Of a stretch of DNA of 64,000 nt, positions 23,031-33,789 are shown piece after piece. A program made the position numbers and the translations under genes. Source of the DNA: Symsagittifera roscoffensis (Eukaryota; Xenacoelomorpha; Acoela; Convolutidae); the NCBI RefSeq assembly GCF_963678635.1, contig NC_087069.1, positions 25,036,303 to 25,100,302 on the forward strand, written 5' to 3'. The notes under the pieces are model-generated. The model was not told the origin of the DNA. It saw only the letters and a program-made list of their open reading frames with translations, and searched no databases. Every line of letters begins with the position of its first letter. Position 1 is the stretch's first letter.

Positions 23031-25489
23031 TGGTTTCCAATAACAAATTGTGTTAAGCGTCGCGATTGTTCATCTAGTGGCATTTGATTGTATGCACTAT
23101 TCATATCTGCGGTTGTAAAGTATTTTCCGTTTATTTTTGTTAAAATAACTTGTATTGGTTCAATAGGCCAATTGCATTTTGATTCGTCTATTAGTGAATT
23201 AAGATATCTAGCGTCTAGAACTATTTTTAATGATTCTCCTTTTGCTAGGATGATAACAGGGTTGATAAATGTGTTACTTTTTGGTTGTTCTTCTTTGTTT
23301 ACCGGTGAGATAATTTTGTATTGTTCTAAAATATCGAGTAATTTGTTCACTTTATCGTGTAAATGAATTGGTACTTTACTTGCTCTTTGTTTTTTGAAAA
23401 CTGCGTCAGGTTTTAATGGGAGATGTAGTGATGAACTGATTTTGCCAACATCAAATTTGGATGTTGCATAGACTGATGAATATTTTATTAGCTGTTTGGC
23501 TAACTTATCAAATTCGTCTTGTGTTATTTGTGAATGTTGGAAGTTAAACATTGTTAAAAATTTCTGTTGATCCTCTGTATAGTTATTTATGTTGAATGTA
23601 GGTTTGAAATATGGGGTTTTTGTGAAATAATCTGTATTTCTTTTTTCATTACTTATTATATTATTTATGGATAATTCTTCATTAAGAATTGTGGATTGAC
23701 AAATATCTAATAATTGGAGTATATTATTTACGCGGTATGCTTTTTCATGTATTGGTGATATCGTAGCGTTGGTTTTGCAATATCCTAAAAGTCCTAAAGG
23801 TAATGTTACTTGATACGGTGTATTATTGTATACATGTAACAAAATAATATCTGAATTCGAGTTTTTCAAAAATTTTATGGATGAAATTGTGATTTTGAAA
23901 AACTTATGGATAGGTTTGAATTCAAAGTCTGACATATAGAGTTGTTGTTTATTTTGATTTTTATCATATTGGTGAACTTGTTTTATTGAAAAATTATATA
24001 TGTTTCCTGATAGTGGTTTCAGGTGTTTTCTTTGTTGGTTATATATTGGATAAAATTTTGAAAAGAATGGTGGTTGTTTATTTAATCTTTGAAAAAATGT
24101 TAGGGATGTGTCTTTTGTTTTTGTGTACTTATCTTTGATTAGTATTTTACTATACAAGATGTTGATTGTTGGTATATATTTAGAGATAAATGGTATTCCA
24201 ATGATATTGTGTTTAATATCAGTGATATGAAATATTTGTTTAAATGGTTTATTTAAAATTTTATTTTGCTCTATTGTTCTTGTGGGGAGAAGAAATAATT
24301 GAACTTTTCCATAGTTTCCCAATGTTAATCCTTGTGCTGTTGCTAGTTTACTGGAGGTTGCAAGAGGTGTTAATTTTGGGTGTAATGTTTTTATCTCATT
24401 CCATGTGGGAATGTTTATTATGTTTGATTCTGCTCCTGAATCAATTAAAAAATCAATTTCAAGATCTGGTGGTTGAAATTCTTTGTTTCTTGGACTTTCT
24501 AAAAGAAATGGTATTGTCCAAATTTTTTCTTTGGGTTGATCTTTTTGTATATTTTGATAGATGTGATTTGTATTCAAGCATTTTGTTTTGTCATTTCCAT
24601 TGGATTTATTTACAGTGTTGATTTCGTTAGTTTCTTGTGCCGTTTGTGTTGTATGGATGGGTTCAATATAATAATTGTGAAGGAGTTCTAATTTATTTTC
24701 ATATATATGTGATGAAAAAGGTTGTTCATATATAATAGGTTCGTAGTCATTTTCGACTGCTATCATATTGATGGAGATAGTGTTTTCTGTATCACTTTCT
24801 GAATCTGATGATCCACAGTTTATTTGATTTAGTTGTAGTTCGTCATTTACTGTGTCATCAATACCTGGGGGGTCCGATGTTGTTTCTGGATTTGATTGTA
24901 CTTGATTAATATGTCTTTGATGTTTAGGTGTACTACTTCTGTGGCGATTGTTAGAATTATAATAATGGTTATTTTTTCTGTGTGGTGATTGGGAATAATT
25001 TCTATAACGATTATTATAACTTGAATGTCGATTTTGTGAATTGTTTCGTGATCGGTTTTGATAATTATCGTTTGATCTGTGATGATTTGATCTGTTATAT
25101 GAGTTATTCCTTGATCGATTTTTTGGGTAATTCTGATTTTGGTTGTTTGAATAACTTCTATTGCGATTATTTGAATAGTTTCTATTTCTATTATATGATG
25201 AGTTTCGTGATTGATTGTTTGGATAGTATTTATTTCTTGATTGGGAATTAGATCTAGAAACAAATTGTGTTGTATTTGAATTTGATCTGGAGTAGTTATT
25301 TCGACTATTTGGTCTATTGTAATGATTTTGTGAAGAATTTTGTGTATTTCTTCGTTCTGGTGATCTTCCTCTATAACTTGAGTTATATGGTGATTGATTT
25401 CTCGTGTAATTGGTATTGTTCGGAAGTGGTTTTCCTGAAATGTTGTTGCTGTATACATGTTTGTTTGGAAGATTTTGATCTTTCTTCAT
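22991..25489 (-). pseudogene. pol: Protease and N-terminal RT part of Pol (832 aa)
   Basis: Residues 1-190 are an unusually long Asn/Ser/Arg/Tyr-rich, RS-like basic region that probably binds RNA. An aspartic protease with the active site IDFLIDSGAESNI follows at about residues 340-365. After a ~280-residue linker comes the RT start (fingers, ARYLNSLI, and motif A FTTADMNSAYNQMPL). The ATG at 25,489 overlaps the Gag stop as TAATG (25,487-25,491), one base back from the Gag frame. Pol is therefore made either by stop-start reinitiation or by a -1 shift. The frame ends prematurely at 22,991 inside RT because of a one-base loss near 23,030. Confidence 0.88.
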
Positions 25490-28134
25490 TATTGATAGAA
25501 TGATTTATTTGGTTCTTTATATTTTTGAGGTTTGTTTTGATTGTCCTGTTGTTTTTGTCTACATTCAGAAATACTATGTCCGTATCGTCGGCAATAATTA
25601 CACCATTTTTTGAAAGATGGTTTGCCTTTAAAGTTTGGGTGTTTTTCATAAATATTGAGTATTTCAGTGATTTTTTCAACGAGGTCTGTATCTGATTCCT
25701 GTATATTGTTGATATTTGTGGTATTTGTTTCAATTCGATTAACATATTGTAATTTCAGATTTTCTGTTTCTTCAAGTTTCATTGTGATTTCCGCTTGCTC
25801 TAGTTTGTCTACTAGTTTTCGAAATTCTAAATCGGGCTCTCGAATTGAGGAGGGATGGGATGCTCTCTTTTTTATTGCTATTTTCCTTAATTGAGGTGTT
25901 AAGGTCATCATTAAGATTTCTGTCATTTTTGTGTTTTTATAGTCGTGTGTATTTAATGAATATGCCTTTCGAACTAATGTTTCGATACGTACTGCTAGTT
26001 GTTTGATGGTTTCATTTGGTAATCTGTGAATTTCATTACATAAAACTCTTTGTTGTTGTTTATTTCTCTCGGAGTCAAACATTTTTGAAAATTCTTGTGT
26101 AAATCTTTTCCAATTTGATTTTATTTCTATAGGCAATACTGAAAACCATTTTTGGGCTGCGCCGTCTAAGGTTGTCTGTATCAACGCTGTGCGTCGATGT
26201 TTCCAATTTTGATGTAGTGGCGTATTAATTGGTTCAGGTCCTATATTTAAAATTAAATTTGCTGTTACTGCAGTTAATTAATCTTCTACAGAATATTCAG
26301 AGTCTGTTCCTGTGAATACCATTAATGGTTTGTTTGATGTTATTGATGATCCACCCATAAGGTATGGATTCATTGTCATTTGTAATGATTCTGCGGCATT
26401 TGGCATTTGTGAAAAATTTGAAAGTTGATTTTTTGTTATTTCGTGTTGTTGAAGGTAATATGGGAGTGGTATTTCATTTTGCATTTGTGTTGGTTGATAC
26501 GAGTGTGTAATCATTGGGTTTTGTGGCTGAATTGGTTGAAAAGATTGTGTATTAATTGGGTTTTGCATTTGTATTGGTTGTTGATTTTGTGTATCTATTG
26601 GATGTGGAGAAAAAATTCTATGATATGTATGTGGTTTCTGCACTCTTTGTCCACGATATTCTTGAGTATATGGTGCAAATATATCTGGTTGTAAATAATC
26701 ATCATCAGAGGATAGATAATCCGTTTGATGAGGTGCTTGTTTTTTATTTTTATTCTGTTGAAAGAATGGGTAATTTTCACTACGATCCTGTGGAGGATGT
26801 GAATTAGTTTGAAAATTTACTGAGTTGGTTGTTGCCATTGGGTGATCCCAATATTGAGATCTTATCTGATTATGATTATTTTTTCGTGGGGGATAGTTTG
26901 TTTTTGATGAATGTGCGTAATTATAATTGTGTTCCGCAAAAGTGTTTCTTGTGAACGTTCTGCGTGTTTTTGACGGTATTGTCATGGGTCTATATGTTTG
27001 ATAATCCATTTGTGAATATTTTGGAGCAACCGAAGGTTTAACGGTTGATTTTAAGGTTACCTGTGCTAGTGAAGTGTTTGTATTTCTTGGTGTTGTTAAA
27101 TTTGGACGTATCGGTGAAATACTTTGTTGTGTAGTTGTTGTTGTTTGGACGATTTCTTCATTTATGAAGTGTGATGGCGTTTGAATATCTTGTTGAGTGA
27201 GATTCCTAGTTCCATTAAGGTTTTCATTGTGTATGACGGTCGAATTTAAACTGTTATTTCGCGTATCAGGTAAAAATGTATTGTAGTTTAATGGTGTTGC
27301 ATCAATGGTTAATGGTACTACTCTTACATAATCTCTTGCATAAGATATTGTACTTATTGCTTGACTTGAGATTGATTGTGGGATATTTATGAATGCATAA
27401 TGAGACCATTCCGGGTCCTAAACGTAGTCTGACTGTTCTGTGATGGCGGTATCATCGTTTGAATTTTGAGGTCTGAAATTTTTTCTTGCTTGTGAAATTA
27501 AATCTGTATTATGTGTGAAATAATCTATTATAAACCATGCCAAAATTTTTTGTAAGTCATGTTTTGTATGTTGTGAAACTTCATCTTTAGTGAAATTTTC
27601 TTTAATTATATGTAGGAAAGTTGAAAATAGTGTGATTTCATGTCGTACCCTTATATGTTTGGATGTCTCTGTCGGTGAGACATTTGAGATTGGGGTTTCG
27701 TTTTCTAATATTGAAATATAACAATATATTATTGCAAAAACTTCATTAGTAAATATGGAGTTTGCTCTTTGTGAGGGATGATATTGTAAGCTTTTTATAT
27801 ATTCTAAGAATACTTTTGAAAATTCTAAGTCAAGATCGTCTGTTTGAATTACATATCGGCGGTGATTCGGGTTTGTTGTACTGAATTCTATGGTGTAGAT
27901 TCCGTATTGTTGTGTTAAATTACATATATCTTTCAGATAGTGATCAATAATTTGTCTTTTGATTTTTACATCTGGGAACTCTGCTTTACATGGGCTGATT
28001 CCGGGTTCAAACAAATTTAGGAGGAAATTCTTGCAAAGATCATGTTGTCCTCTATTATCGGGTGCATCTACGAGGAAGGGAAAGATATCGTCATCATCTG
28101 GACTATCTTCACTTGGAGTGTGTGTTTGGCTCAT
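25489..28134 (-). pseudogene. gag: Large Gag polyprotein with two in-frame stops
   Basis: One frame runs 882 codons from the ATG at 28,134 to the TAA at 25,489, interrupted by TAG at 27,418-27,420 and TAA at 26,278-26,280. The N-terminal 238 residues are acidic then globular. The middle is Gln/Pro/Tyr/Asn-rich. The C-terminal third is a typical retrotransposon capsid (TTLDGAAQKWFSVLP region) followed by one CCHC zinc knuckle (CNYCRRYGHSISEC) and a basic tail. Gag forms the particle and packages RNA. At 882 codons it is about twice the usual Ty3/gypsy length. The stops are probably lesions because composition and frame continue across both. Readthrough at the TAG cannot be excluded. Confidence 0.82.
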
Positions 28135-28576
28135 TTTTTCGTTTAATGACTGTTAATAGGTAATTATCGATGTGTCTAATTGGTTGATTCCAATTATACA
28201 AGTGTACTGGTTTGTGTTTATATTGCTTTTTTATTCTTCTTTTTCCTCTTTTTGATGAATTTGAAGTTGTTTCTGAGTCGGAAAAATATAATTGATCGTG
28301 AATGGGGCAATTTTTATCAATGGATTCTTTTAATTTATAAAGTTCGTCTAAATTGCTGGCTTCTGATTCTGAAAGTGCGTTTCTATTTTTTGAAAATCTT
28401 TTTCGTGTGATTTGTCTTTGTTTGGTTATTATTTTCCTTTTTAGTGTTTGTCGTTTTGTTCTAATATATCCAACTGTTTGTGTATGAGGTGTGATTACAA
28501 GGTCGTATTTTTTGTTATCTATTTCACAGTTGTGTAAAACGATTGTTTGTTTGTTTCCTAGATTTTTAAATGACAT
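28109..28576 (-). CDS. Basic 155-aa ORF upstream of gag
   Basis: Intact ORF ending inside the first codons of gag (26-nt overlap, different frame). It is rich in Lys and Arg, with clusters such as KRQTLKRKIITKQRQITRKR and SSKRGKRRIKK separated by a Ser/Glu/Asp-rich acidic segment. It may be a nucleic-acid-binding or nuclear-targeting accessory protein. Position 5' of gag is unusual for a Ty3/gypsy element. No homology recognised, and it could be a translated leader ORF. Confidence 0.5.
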   Translation of the reverse strand: MSFKNLGNKQTIVLHNCEIDNKKYDLVITPHTQTVGYIRTKRQTLKRKIITKQRQITRKRFSKNRNALSESEASNLDELYKLKESIDKNCPIHDQLYFSDSETTSNSSKRGKRRIKKQYKHKPVHLYNWNQPIRHIDNYLLTVIKRKNEPNTHSK

Positions 28577-29794
28577 AAGGTTTAGGATGACGGATGCAAA
28601 AAGTTGTTAGATGATTTCTGTTTTCTTAAACTGTTAGTCCTTACGATTTTTTGGTAAGCTTAACCTGGGTCTATTTGTTCAGGGTTGGAGAGAAAAGTAT
28701 ATCGATTCCGAAGAATGGTTTTTTACTTTCTCATGGCTAGTACAAGCTAAGGTGTTAACTTACTTAATCTTACTTAGGGGTAGTGGTTGTGTTCAAGGGT
28801 TGGAGAATAGTAAATCGATCCACAAGGTTCAGGTATAATTAGAACGCAAGTAGTTCGTTAGATACTATTTTAAACTTACTAAGTCTAAGATTTATCCTGG
28901 GTCTGGTAAGAGGAGGGTTCAAGTGAAGGATGAATAACCGAAGTTCTTCACTGTTTATCCTAATTTGAATGATTAGTTTTGTTCAAAAATTTCTATTAGT
29001 CTTGGGTTTTTTGAAAGGGTTGGATAGTGAATCGACGTTTGAGGTCGTTAGACACTTGCTAAATGGGTGGGGGAGAACAAAATTGTTCTTTTTGATCCAA
29101 GGATAGGCCTTGATGATCAGGTTTTAAATTTAATGAAATAGAAAAATTTAATGTAGATCCAAGGATAAGCCTTGATGATCTGATTTTAAAATTATATTTT
29201 AAGTTTAAAATGGTTTAAATTGTTCAAAATGTTAGTTTTTGATATTTAGTGAGCTTATGATTGCTGTTATATTTAGGTGATGAAGCTGGGACAACTGATG
29301 ATTTTATGATTACTAACAATTTATTGTCATGCTACTAATTTTTGTTTTGATTTTGAATAAATATTTTCCAAACATGTTTTATATAATGCTGCAGAATTTA
29401 GGAAAACGATCTGAGATCTTTTTATCAATCGTTATTGTATATTAATAATTTTGTTTAGCGCCTGAAATGATCATGAAGATTGACTTCAAAATTTTATGTT
29501 TGCAAATGAAAATCTAAATTCATTGCTAATAAAATTCTAAATATAAAAGTTTGTGTTGGCTTTTGCCGTACTATCATATAACTATTTGGTAAGTTTCTAC
29601 TTTGTCGTATGTCGTCTCTGGTTCGAGGTCTTCTTCCAATTCCGGGTAGTTCTATTATCGTTCGGAATATTGGCTCTGATCTATTGAGTCGTAGAGACAT
29701 TTCGATTAAATTATCGTCGTATAACATTTTGAAAATGTTTTGTCTAAATTCTAATCTATTTTTGGTTAATTCTAAGCTATTAAGGTCTTGTTGG
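28577..29794 (-). promoter_or_regulatory. Leader region with iterated motifs
   Basis: Untranslated leader of about 1.2 kb. It contains three degenerate copies of GGGTTGGAgA..(A)TCGAT-type sequence (about 28,682-28,706, 28,797-28,820 and 29,017-29,036) and two copies of GATCCAAGGATArGCCTTGA (29,094-29,130 and 29,156-29,193). Iterated leader motifs in Drosophila gypsy bind an insulator protein. Here they could be protein-binding or packaging sites, but that is inference. A 77-aa ORF at 29,494-29,727 (minus) has no recognisable features. Confidence 0.45.
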
Positions 29795-29812
29795 AGACTT
29801 ATGGTCGCACCA
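29795..29812 (-). promoter_or_regulatory. Primer-binding site
   Basis: Two bases after the 5' LTR, the minus strand reads TGGTGCGACCATAAGTC. It begins with TGG, complementary to a tRNA CCA end, as expected for minus-strand DNA priming. I could not match it to a specific tRNA from memory. Confidence 0.65.
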
Positions 29813-29814
29813 GA

Positions 29815-30224
29815 TGAGTTAGAACCGATGTGGTTAACTCATAGAGTAATTTCGGATAGGGTACACCGTCTGCTCGTCACGCTATCTTATTTTCGGCCGG
29901 ATAGATTCGTGCAACTTCTTGGTCTAATACCGATCCTAATCTTACTCTTATACTATCTAGTCTCAGGTTGTTTAACTAGTCTCTGCTAGGCTCAATAGAT
30001 CTAGGGTATACTGGTTTATTGCGGCTGCTGAAGTTCTCTTGGAGAGGCAACTAATTTCTAAGTTAAATTCAAATCTCTCTGGTGCTGAAATTACAAGTAA
30101 TTTCAGCACTTACAAATAAGTGGGTTGTTAGTTAGATGGATCATGATTGGTTAATATTAAATACTTAACAGTGGTAAAATATCTAATTTATCCAATCATA
30201 AAATGTAGTTTAGATCAGGTTCCA
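29815..30224 (-). repeat. 5' LTR of the giant element
   Basis: 410 bp. It is the upstream LTR in the minus-strand direction of transcription and matches 11,311-11,720 at all but five positions. It has the perfect hairpin at 30,084-30,107. It is followed at 30,225-30,228 by the CAAT target duplication. Confidence 0.95.
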
Positions 30225-30748
30225 CAATTCAGCTTCAAGTTTCCTTCGCATTTGTTATTTTCGTCCAATCAGAATCAACAATTATAATGCAGTTTTCAAA
30301 ATAGCAAAACAATGAATTGCAACAGAAAAGAACCAAAAAAGTTCTGATTTTCTACTAAAATCGTCAGCTCTGAAAATACATAATTCCTAAAACAACCAAT
30401 TTGTAAGATTAAAATATTTGATACATTTTAACTTCTTACTATTAAATATTAATATATTTTCAAGTTTAACTGCTTGCTGACAAGTATGAAGTTTTTTCCA
30501 GTTGGTGATAGAACACCAGAACAAGCGCTGAAAAGATTTCCACTCTGACTCTGATGCTGTGGTTTTCATGCCATTACAAATAAGGATTCAGGAGCGTGTC
30601 CATCTCATGAACTGTGAATTTCCCAATCATGAGCTCGAATAGCAGGACATAACAACGGACACAGAGCAGAGGTGGAATTAAAATTGCTACCAGAATTATT
30701 CAATAAAACAATTTGTAATTGCGACTGAAGTTACCCAACACATTCACG

Positions 30749-31378
30749 TTAACGATAGTTATAATGAACAGAAACAATCATTACCAGGCTTTGACCATCA
30801 ATGATATTGTACTGAAGGCGAACACGGGTGTCATTTAATTTATAGCGATGGTAGCCAGACTTCCAATCTCCATTCTTGAGTAACATAATAGTGTCATCAC
30901 AGCTTTCTTCAATCAATAATTTCACTCTATCTGGATTGAACGATTCAATTTTCTTAGTTTTATTCTGTCTGCTGTAGCCAGCTGGAGTTGTTGATGGGCT
31001 GACCAAATGCCACTGAATTGATGCACTTTTTGTTTACAACTTTTTTCAACTGTTGTTCAGCTGTGCTCAGTTCAAATTTCTACATTGTGCTCATTAATTT
31101 TGGTGCTCGTGTCATACCAGCTATCTTTTCTCCATTTTCGGCAAACGGTTTTTCAATATTTTCGACTCTTTGATTAAAACTGCTCTGATTGGGCATTTGG
31201 TTAAGCTTATGGCCTCGTCTTGTCTGCGTTCTGCATTGTAGCTTTTTAAGTTGTGAGTAGAGTGTAGTGGGTCGATGCATTCCAAGCAGGTACCAGCTTC
31301 ACAACCGTTACAACATAGACTGATAGTATTATGCCTACGGATATGACAGTTTGCCAGATAACTGCGAAAATCAATCAA
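30749..31378 (-). pseudogene. B-box (TRIM-like) zinc-finger pseudogene fragment, copy A
   Basis: The minus-strand frame at 31,121-31,378 encodes a B-box-like Cys/His pattern (CCNGCEAGTCLECIDPLHST, then H) of the kind found in TRIM proteins. A plausible acceptor TTTTCGCAG lies at its upstream end (about 31,363). A stop follows the box, while an overlapping frame continues in a coiled-coil-like style. A further 85-aa minus ORF lies at 30,749-31,006. The paralog at 37,691-37,915 shares the box but ends earlier at another lesion. This looks like a dead duplicated fragment of a TRIM-type gene. The remainder of any gene is not visible. Confidence 0.5.
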
Positions 31379-31666
31379 AAAATTAACAAACTGACAATCA
31401 ACAGGTAATTTTAGGTCGTTTTAACCTGCGTATAAGATTATTCGTACCAACTATATATTAAAAATAATAAAAGAAGAAGTAAGGCTTGACTCTTCCAATG
31501 ACACGTAAGAGCAGTTTTCGACACCTAACTTTAAAAAAATGCTATCTAAAATTTCAAACAAGAGCTAAAACAAGCGCCCGGTCCCGGAAATCTTCGAAAT
31601 CTTTTTTGTAAATGACTGCGAGGAATACCAGGCAATTTTTTTTTCGGGTTTTCAAAAAAACAAAGT

Positions 31667-31669
<3 letters not shown>

Positions 31670-31713
<44 letters not shown>

Positions 31714-31725
31714 GCGAGAGAGAGG
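31670..31725. repeat. (GA)n / (GAGC)n microsatellite
   Basis: An uninterrupted AG repeat, then CGAG units, then AG again. It is duplicated at 38,207-38,259. Confidence 0.95.
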
Positions 31726-33439
31726 GTTAGGGTTTTTAAGCCGCATCAATTTGTTTCAATTTTCAACATAACCCTTCGTAAAATGAGGCAACGTGTGTGT
31801 TGCTGTTAGACGACCAGCGGACAAACATTTTATACTAGCTAGATACTGCAAAAATAGTTGGCTCATGGATGGATCATAGCAACCCTAACTTCTTGAACTC
31901 TTAGATTTGCATGTCTTGAAAAAGAAAAATTGAAATCAGGTTAAATCCGGAGAGTTAAAAATTAATGACCTTTGAAATGCAGTCTGACAGTAGACCCGCA
32001 ATATCCAGACTTGCCAATTAGCAGAATAGGACAAGTAACGATTGTAAAAGAACAATCGTTAATATATTTTTTAGCTGCATGCTTTTGAAGAACAGTTCAA
32101 AATTTACAAGGCTCTATTAACGTCGCTTTGTGGTCTAATAACTGTCCACTTTTGTGGACGTCTGCTTTTTGCACCTTTCTCAGTTGGCGTTAAAAAAAAT
32201 CGTCGTCGTGTGTCCTTACCCACTATCAAAATTTTATTTAAAAAACTGCCAATTTTTTGCCTTTACCGTTTCACAACTTCTTCGATGAAAATTTGGAAGG
32301 TAATTTTCTATTTATGCGCTCTAAAAATTTCAAACTCGTTCATTGTGCTTCGCAGGGCCTGAGCAAAAGTCATTTTTTTCAATCTGGTTGGCTCGGATGA
32401 AAAAAAAAATCTAGATTCTGTCGTGATGGATTTGATCCTTCACTTTCTTTAATTATATATCACAACATATATTCCGTCGAAGTATGTCTTTTTTTTTCAC
32501 AGTATAACTCCATTTCCAATTTACAAAACCCAATGTTTATTTTACTGGTTCAAATGATGAAGGACATGCGTAGTAACTTCAACGTCTGAAAAAAGTGCAA
32601 AAAAGCGCTTACATCGACCAGGTCACCAGCAACATAAAGATTTAGTTTAGTAACGATGGGTTGGGATAAGGTGAATTCAGGACTCCCAAAAACAACCAAA
32701 ACTAAGCCGCGTATTGACACTGAAGCTATCTTTCTCAAATCAAAGTTTTGACTAAAAAATCAAAAACTATTAAAGAACTGACTTGCTAGCGTACTGTTAA
32801 AATTCTGGTGGGTACTCACAAGTGCCAAAATGATAAGTCACATTGGGGACGAAATGAAAAATCAATCGCGTAGGGAAAAAAATTGATTGGCCAAAAAACA
32901 CTTATCCAATTATCTTAAGCTCTTAGTTAAGAGTCGCCCGTGGGCGCGCTATGCGCGCCTTGCGGCTTCGCGACAATAAGCGGGTCTAATTTTTGTATAG
33001 AGTCCTACCCTCTTTTGGCAAGCTCTCAAAACCTTGGGGCGACTGTGAGAGGCCGCCACTATTCTGCTATTTAGTTTTCTAAGTTTAAACAGTAGAAAAG
33101 TATTGTTATATTCCGTTTGCTCACAATTCGACCAATCTGCTAGAAAACAGTCGGTTTTTTGATGGATTTTTTCATGATTTGAACTTGATGAGAATTTTGT
33201 AAGATAAAGAGATGCCAGCTTATGCCAATTTTTTTCTTTATTCAATTATTCTTCGTGCTGTATTCAATTCACCGAAGTCTTCTTTGCGCTGTTTTGAAGT
33301 TCAGAGAGAAATACTGGATGTTGCTCCCATATTTTTGTACAATTCTCAGAGATTTCAGTTCCACGTCACCGTTCCAATGAAGCTCCCGGTAACCCACCAG
33401 CAGTTCTGGTTCCGCTTTCGTCTTTCTTCTAGTTTTATG

Positions 33440-33789
33440 AACAAAAACCTGTCTGCCATCGCTTAGTTCACATTTTTCAGGTGAAGTGAAATCCAGAAAT
33501 GTATACGAACTAAAATCTAGTGGATAAAACCCAATCTATGTCTTCCAGATGGTCAAGCATTTAACACTAGAGTTGAGAAGCACCGTAAAATAGATACTCC
33601 CGTTGGCGAACATCTAACACAGTGTGAAGATGATAGTTTGAGCTCAGACTTAAGTTGGACAATCATTGACCAGGCGACTAGCAGAATTAAGTTTGTGATA
33701 AGAGAAGCACTGCAGATTAGGAAGGAGCAGCCAAGACCCAAAACCCGCTACAAAATAAGAAGCAAGAAGCTGACAGTGAATTTATAGAC
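33440..33789 (+). pseudogene. Penelope-like element 3' fragment (GIY-YIG), copy A
   Basis: Plus-strand frames encode the end of a Penelope ORF: a KTCLPSL block, then a degenerate GIY-YIG start (NVYELKSSG, stop, NPIYVFQ), then FNTRVEKHRKIDTPVGEHL and the Trp/Glu-containing helix. The frame changes near 33,545 and there is a TAA in the GIY half. It resembles the C-terminus of the larger element at 49,560-53,600. There is no RT part, so this is a 5'-truncated fossil that was duplicated with its host segment. Confidence 0.65.

Larger units (their letters stand above)
11311..30224 (-). mobile_element. Giant (18.9 kb) env-bearing Ty3/gypsy-type LTR retrotransposon
   Basis: Two 410-bp direct repeats with TG...CA ends bound 18,914 bp, flanked by a 4-bp CAAT target duplication and confirmed by an empty-site paralog at 36,854. 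Order on the minus strand: 5' LTR, primer-binding site, ~1.2-kb leader, basic ORF, Gag, protease, RT, RNase H, integrase, small membrane ORFs, Pro/Ser/Gln-rich region, Env-like glycoprotein, unknown ~600-codon ORF, ~1.6-kb tail, 3' LTR. RT before integrase places it with Ty3/gypsy rather than copia. Its size is far above the usual 5-9 kb of animal gypsy elements, because of the long Gag, the long env region and the additional 3' ORF. In-frame stops and frameshifts in every large gene make this copy inactive. Confidence 0.93.

Noticed and set aside
24244..25503. Plus-strand ORFs of 78-125 aa opposite pol
   Set aside because: Antisense shadows of the Asn/Tyr-rich Pol N-terminus and protease region.
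13325..28134. Alternative genetic code (reassigned stops) to explain in-frame TAA/TAG/TGA in the giant element
   Set aside because: All three stops occur internally, frameshifts are also present, and the host EXTL3 exons use the standard code.
29609..29989. 126-aa plus-strand ORF whose C-terminus repeats that of the ORF at 11,213-11,485
   Set aside because: The shared part is simply the antisense of the two LTRs; the upstream parts are unrelated.
31720..31736. GGTTAGGGTTT resembling telomeric repeat
   Set aside because: Single occurrence next to a GA microsatellite; no array.
32949..33466. 98-aa minus and 84-aa plus ORFs duplicated at 39,484-40,001
   Set aside because: They are preserved only because the two copies are almost identical DNA; the third diverged copy (43,575-44,030) does not keep the minus frame and no domain is seen.
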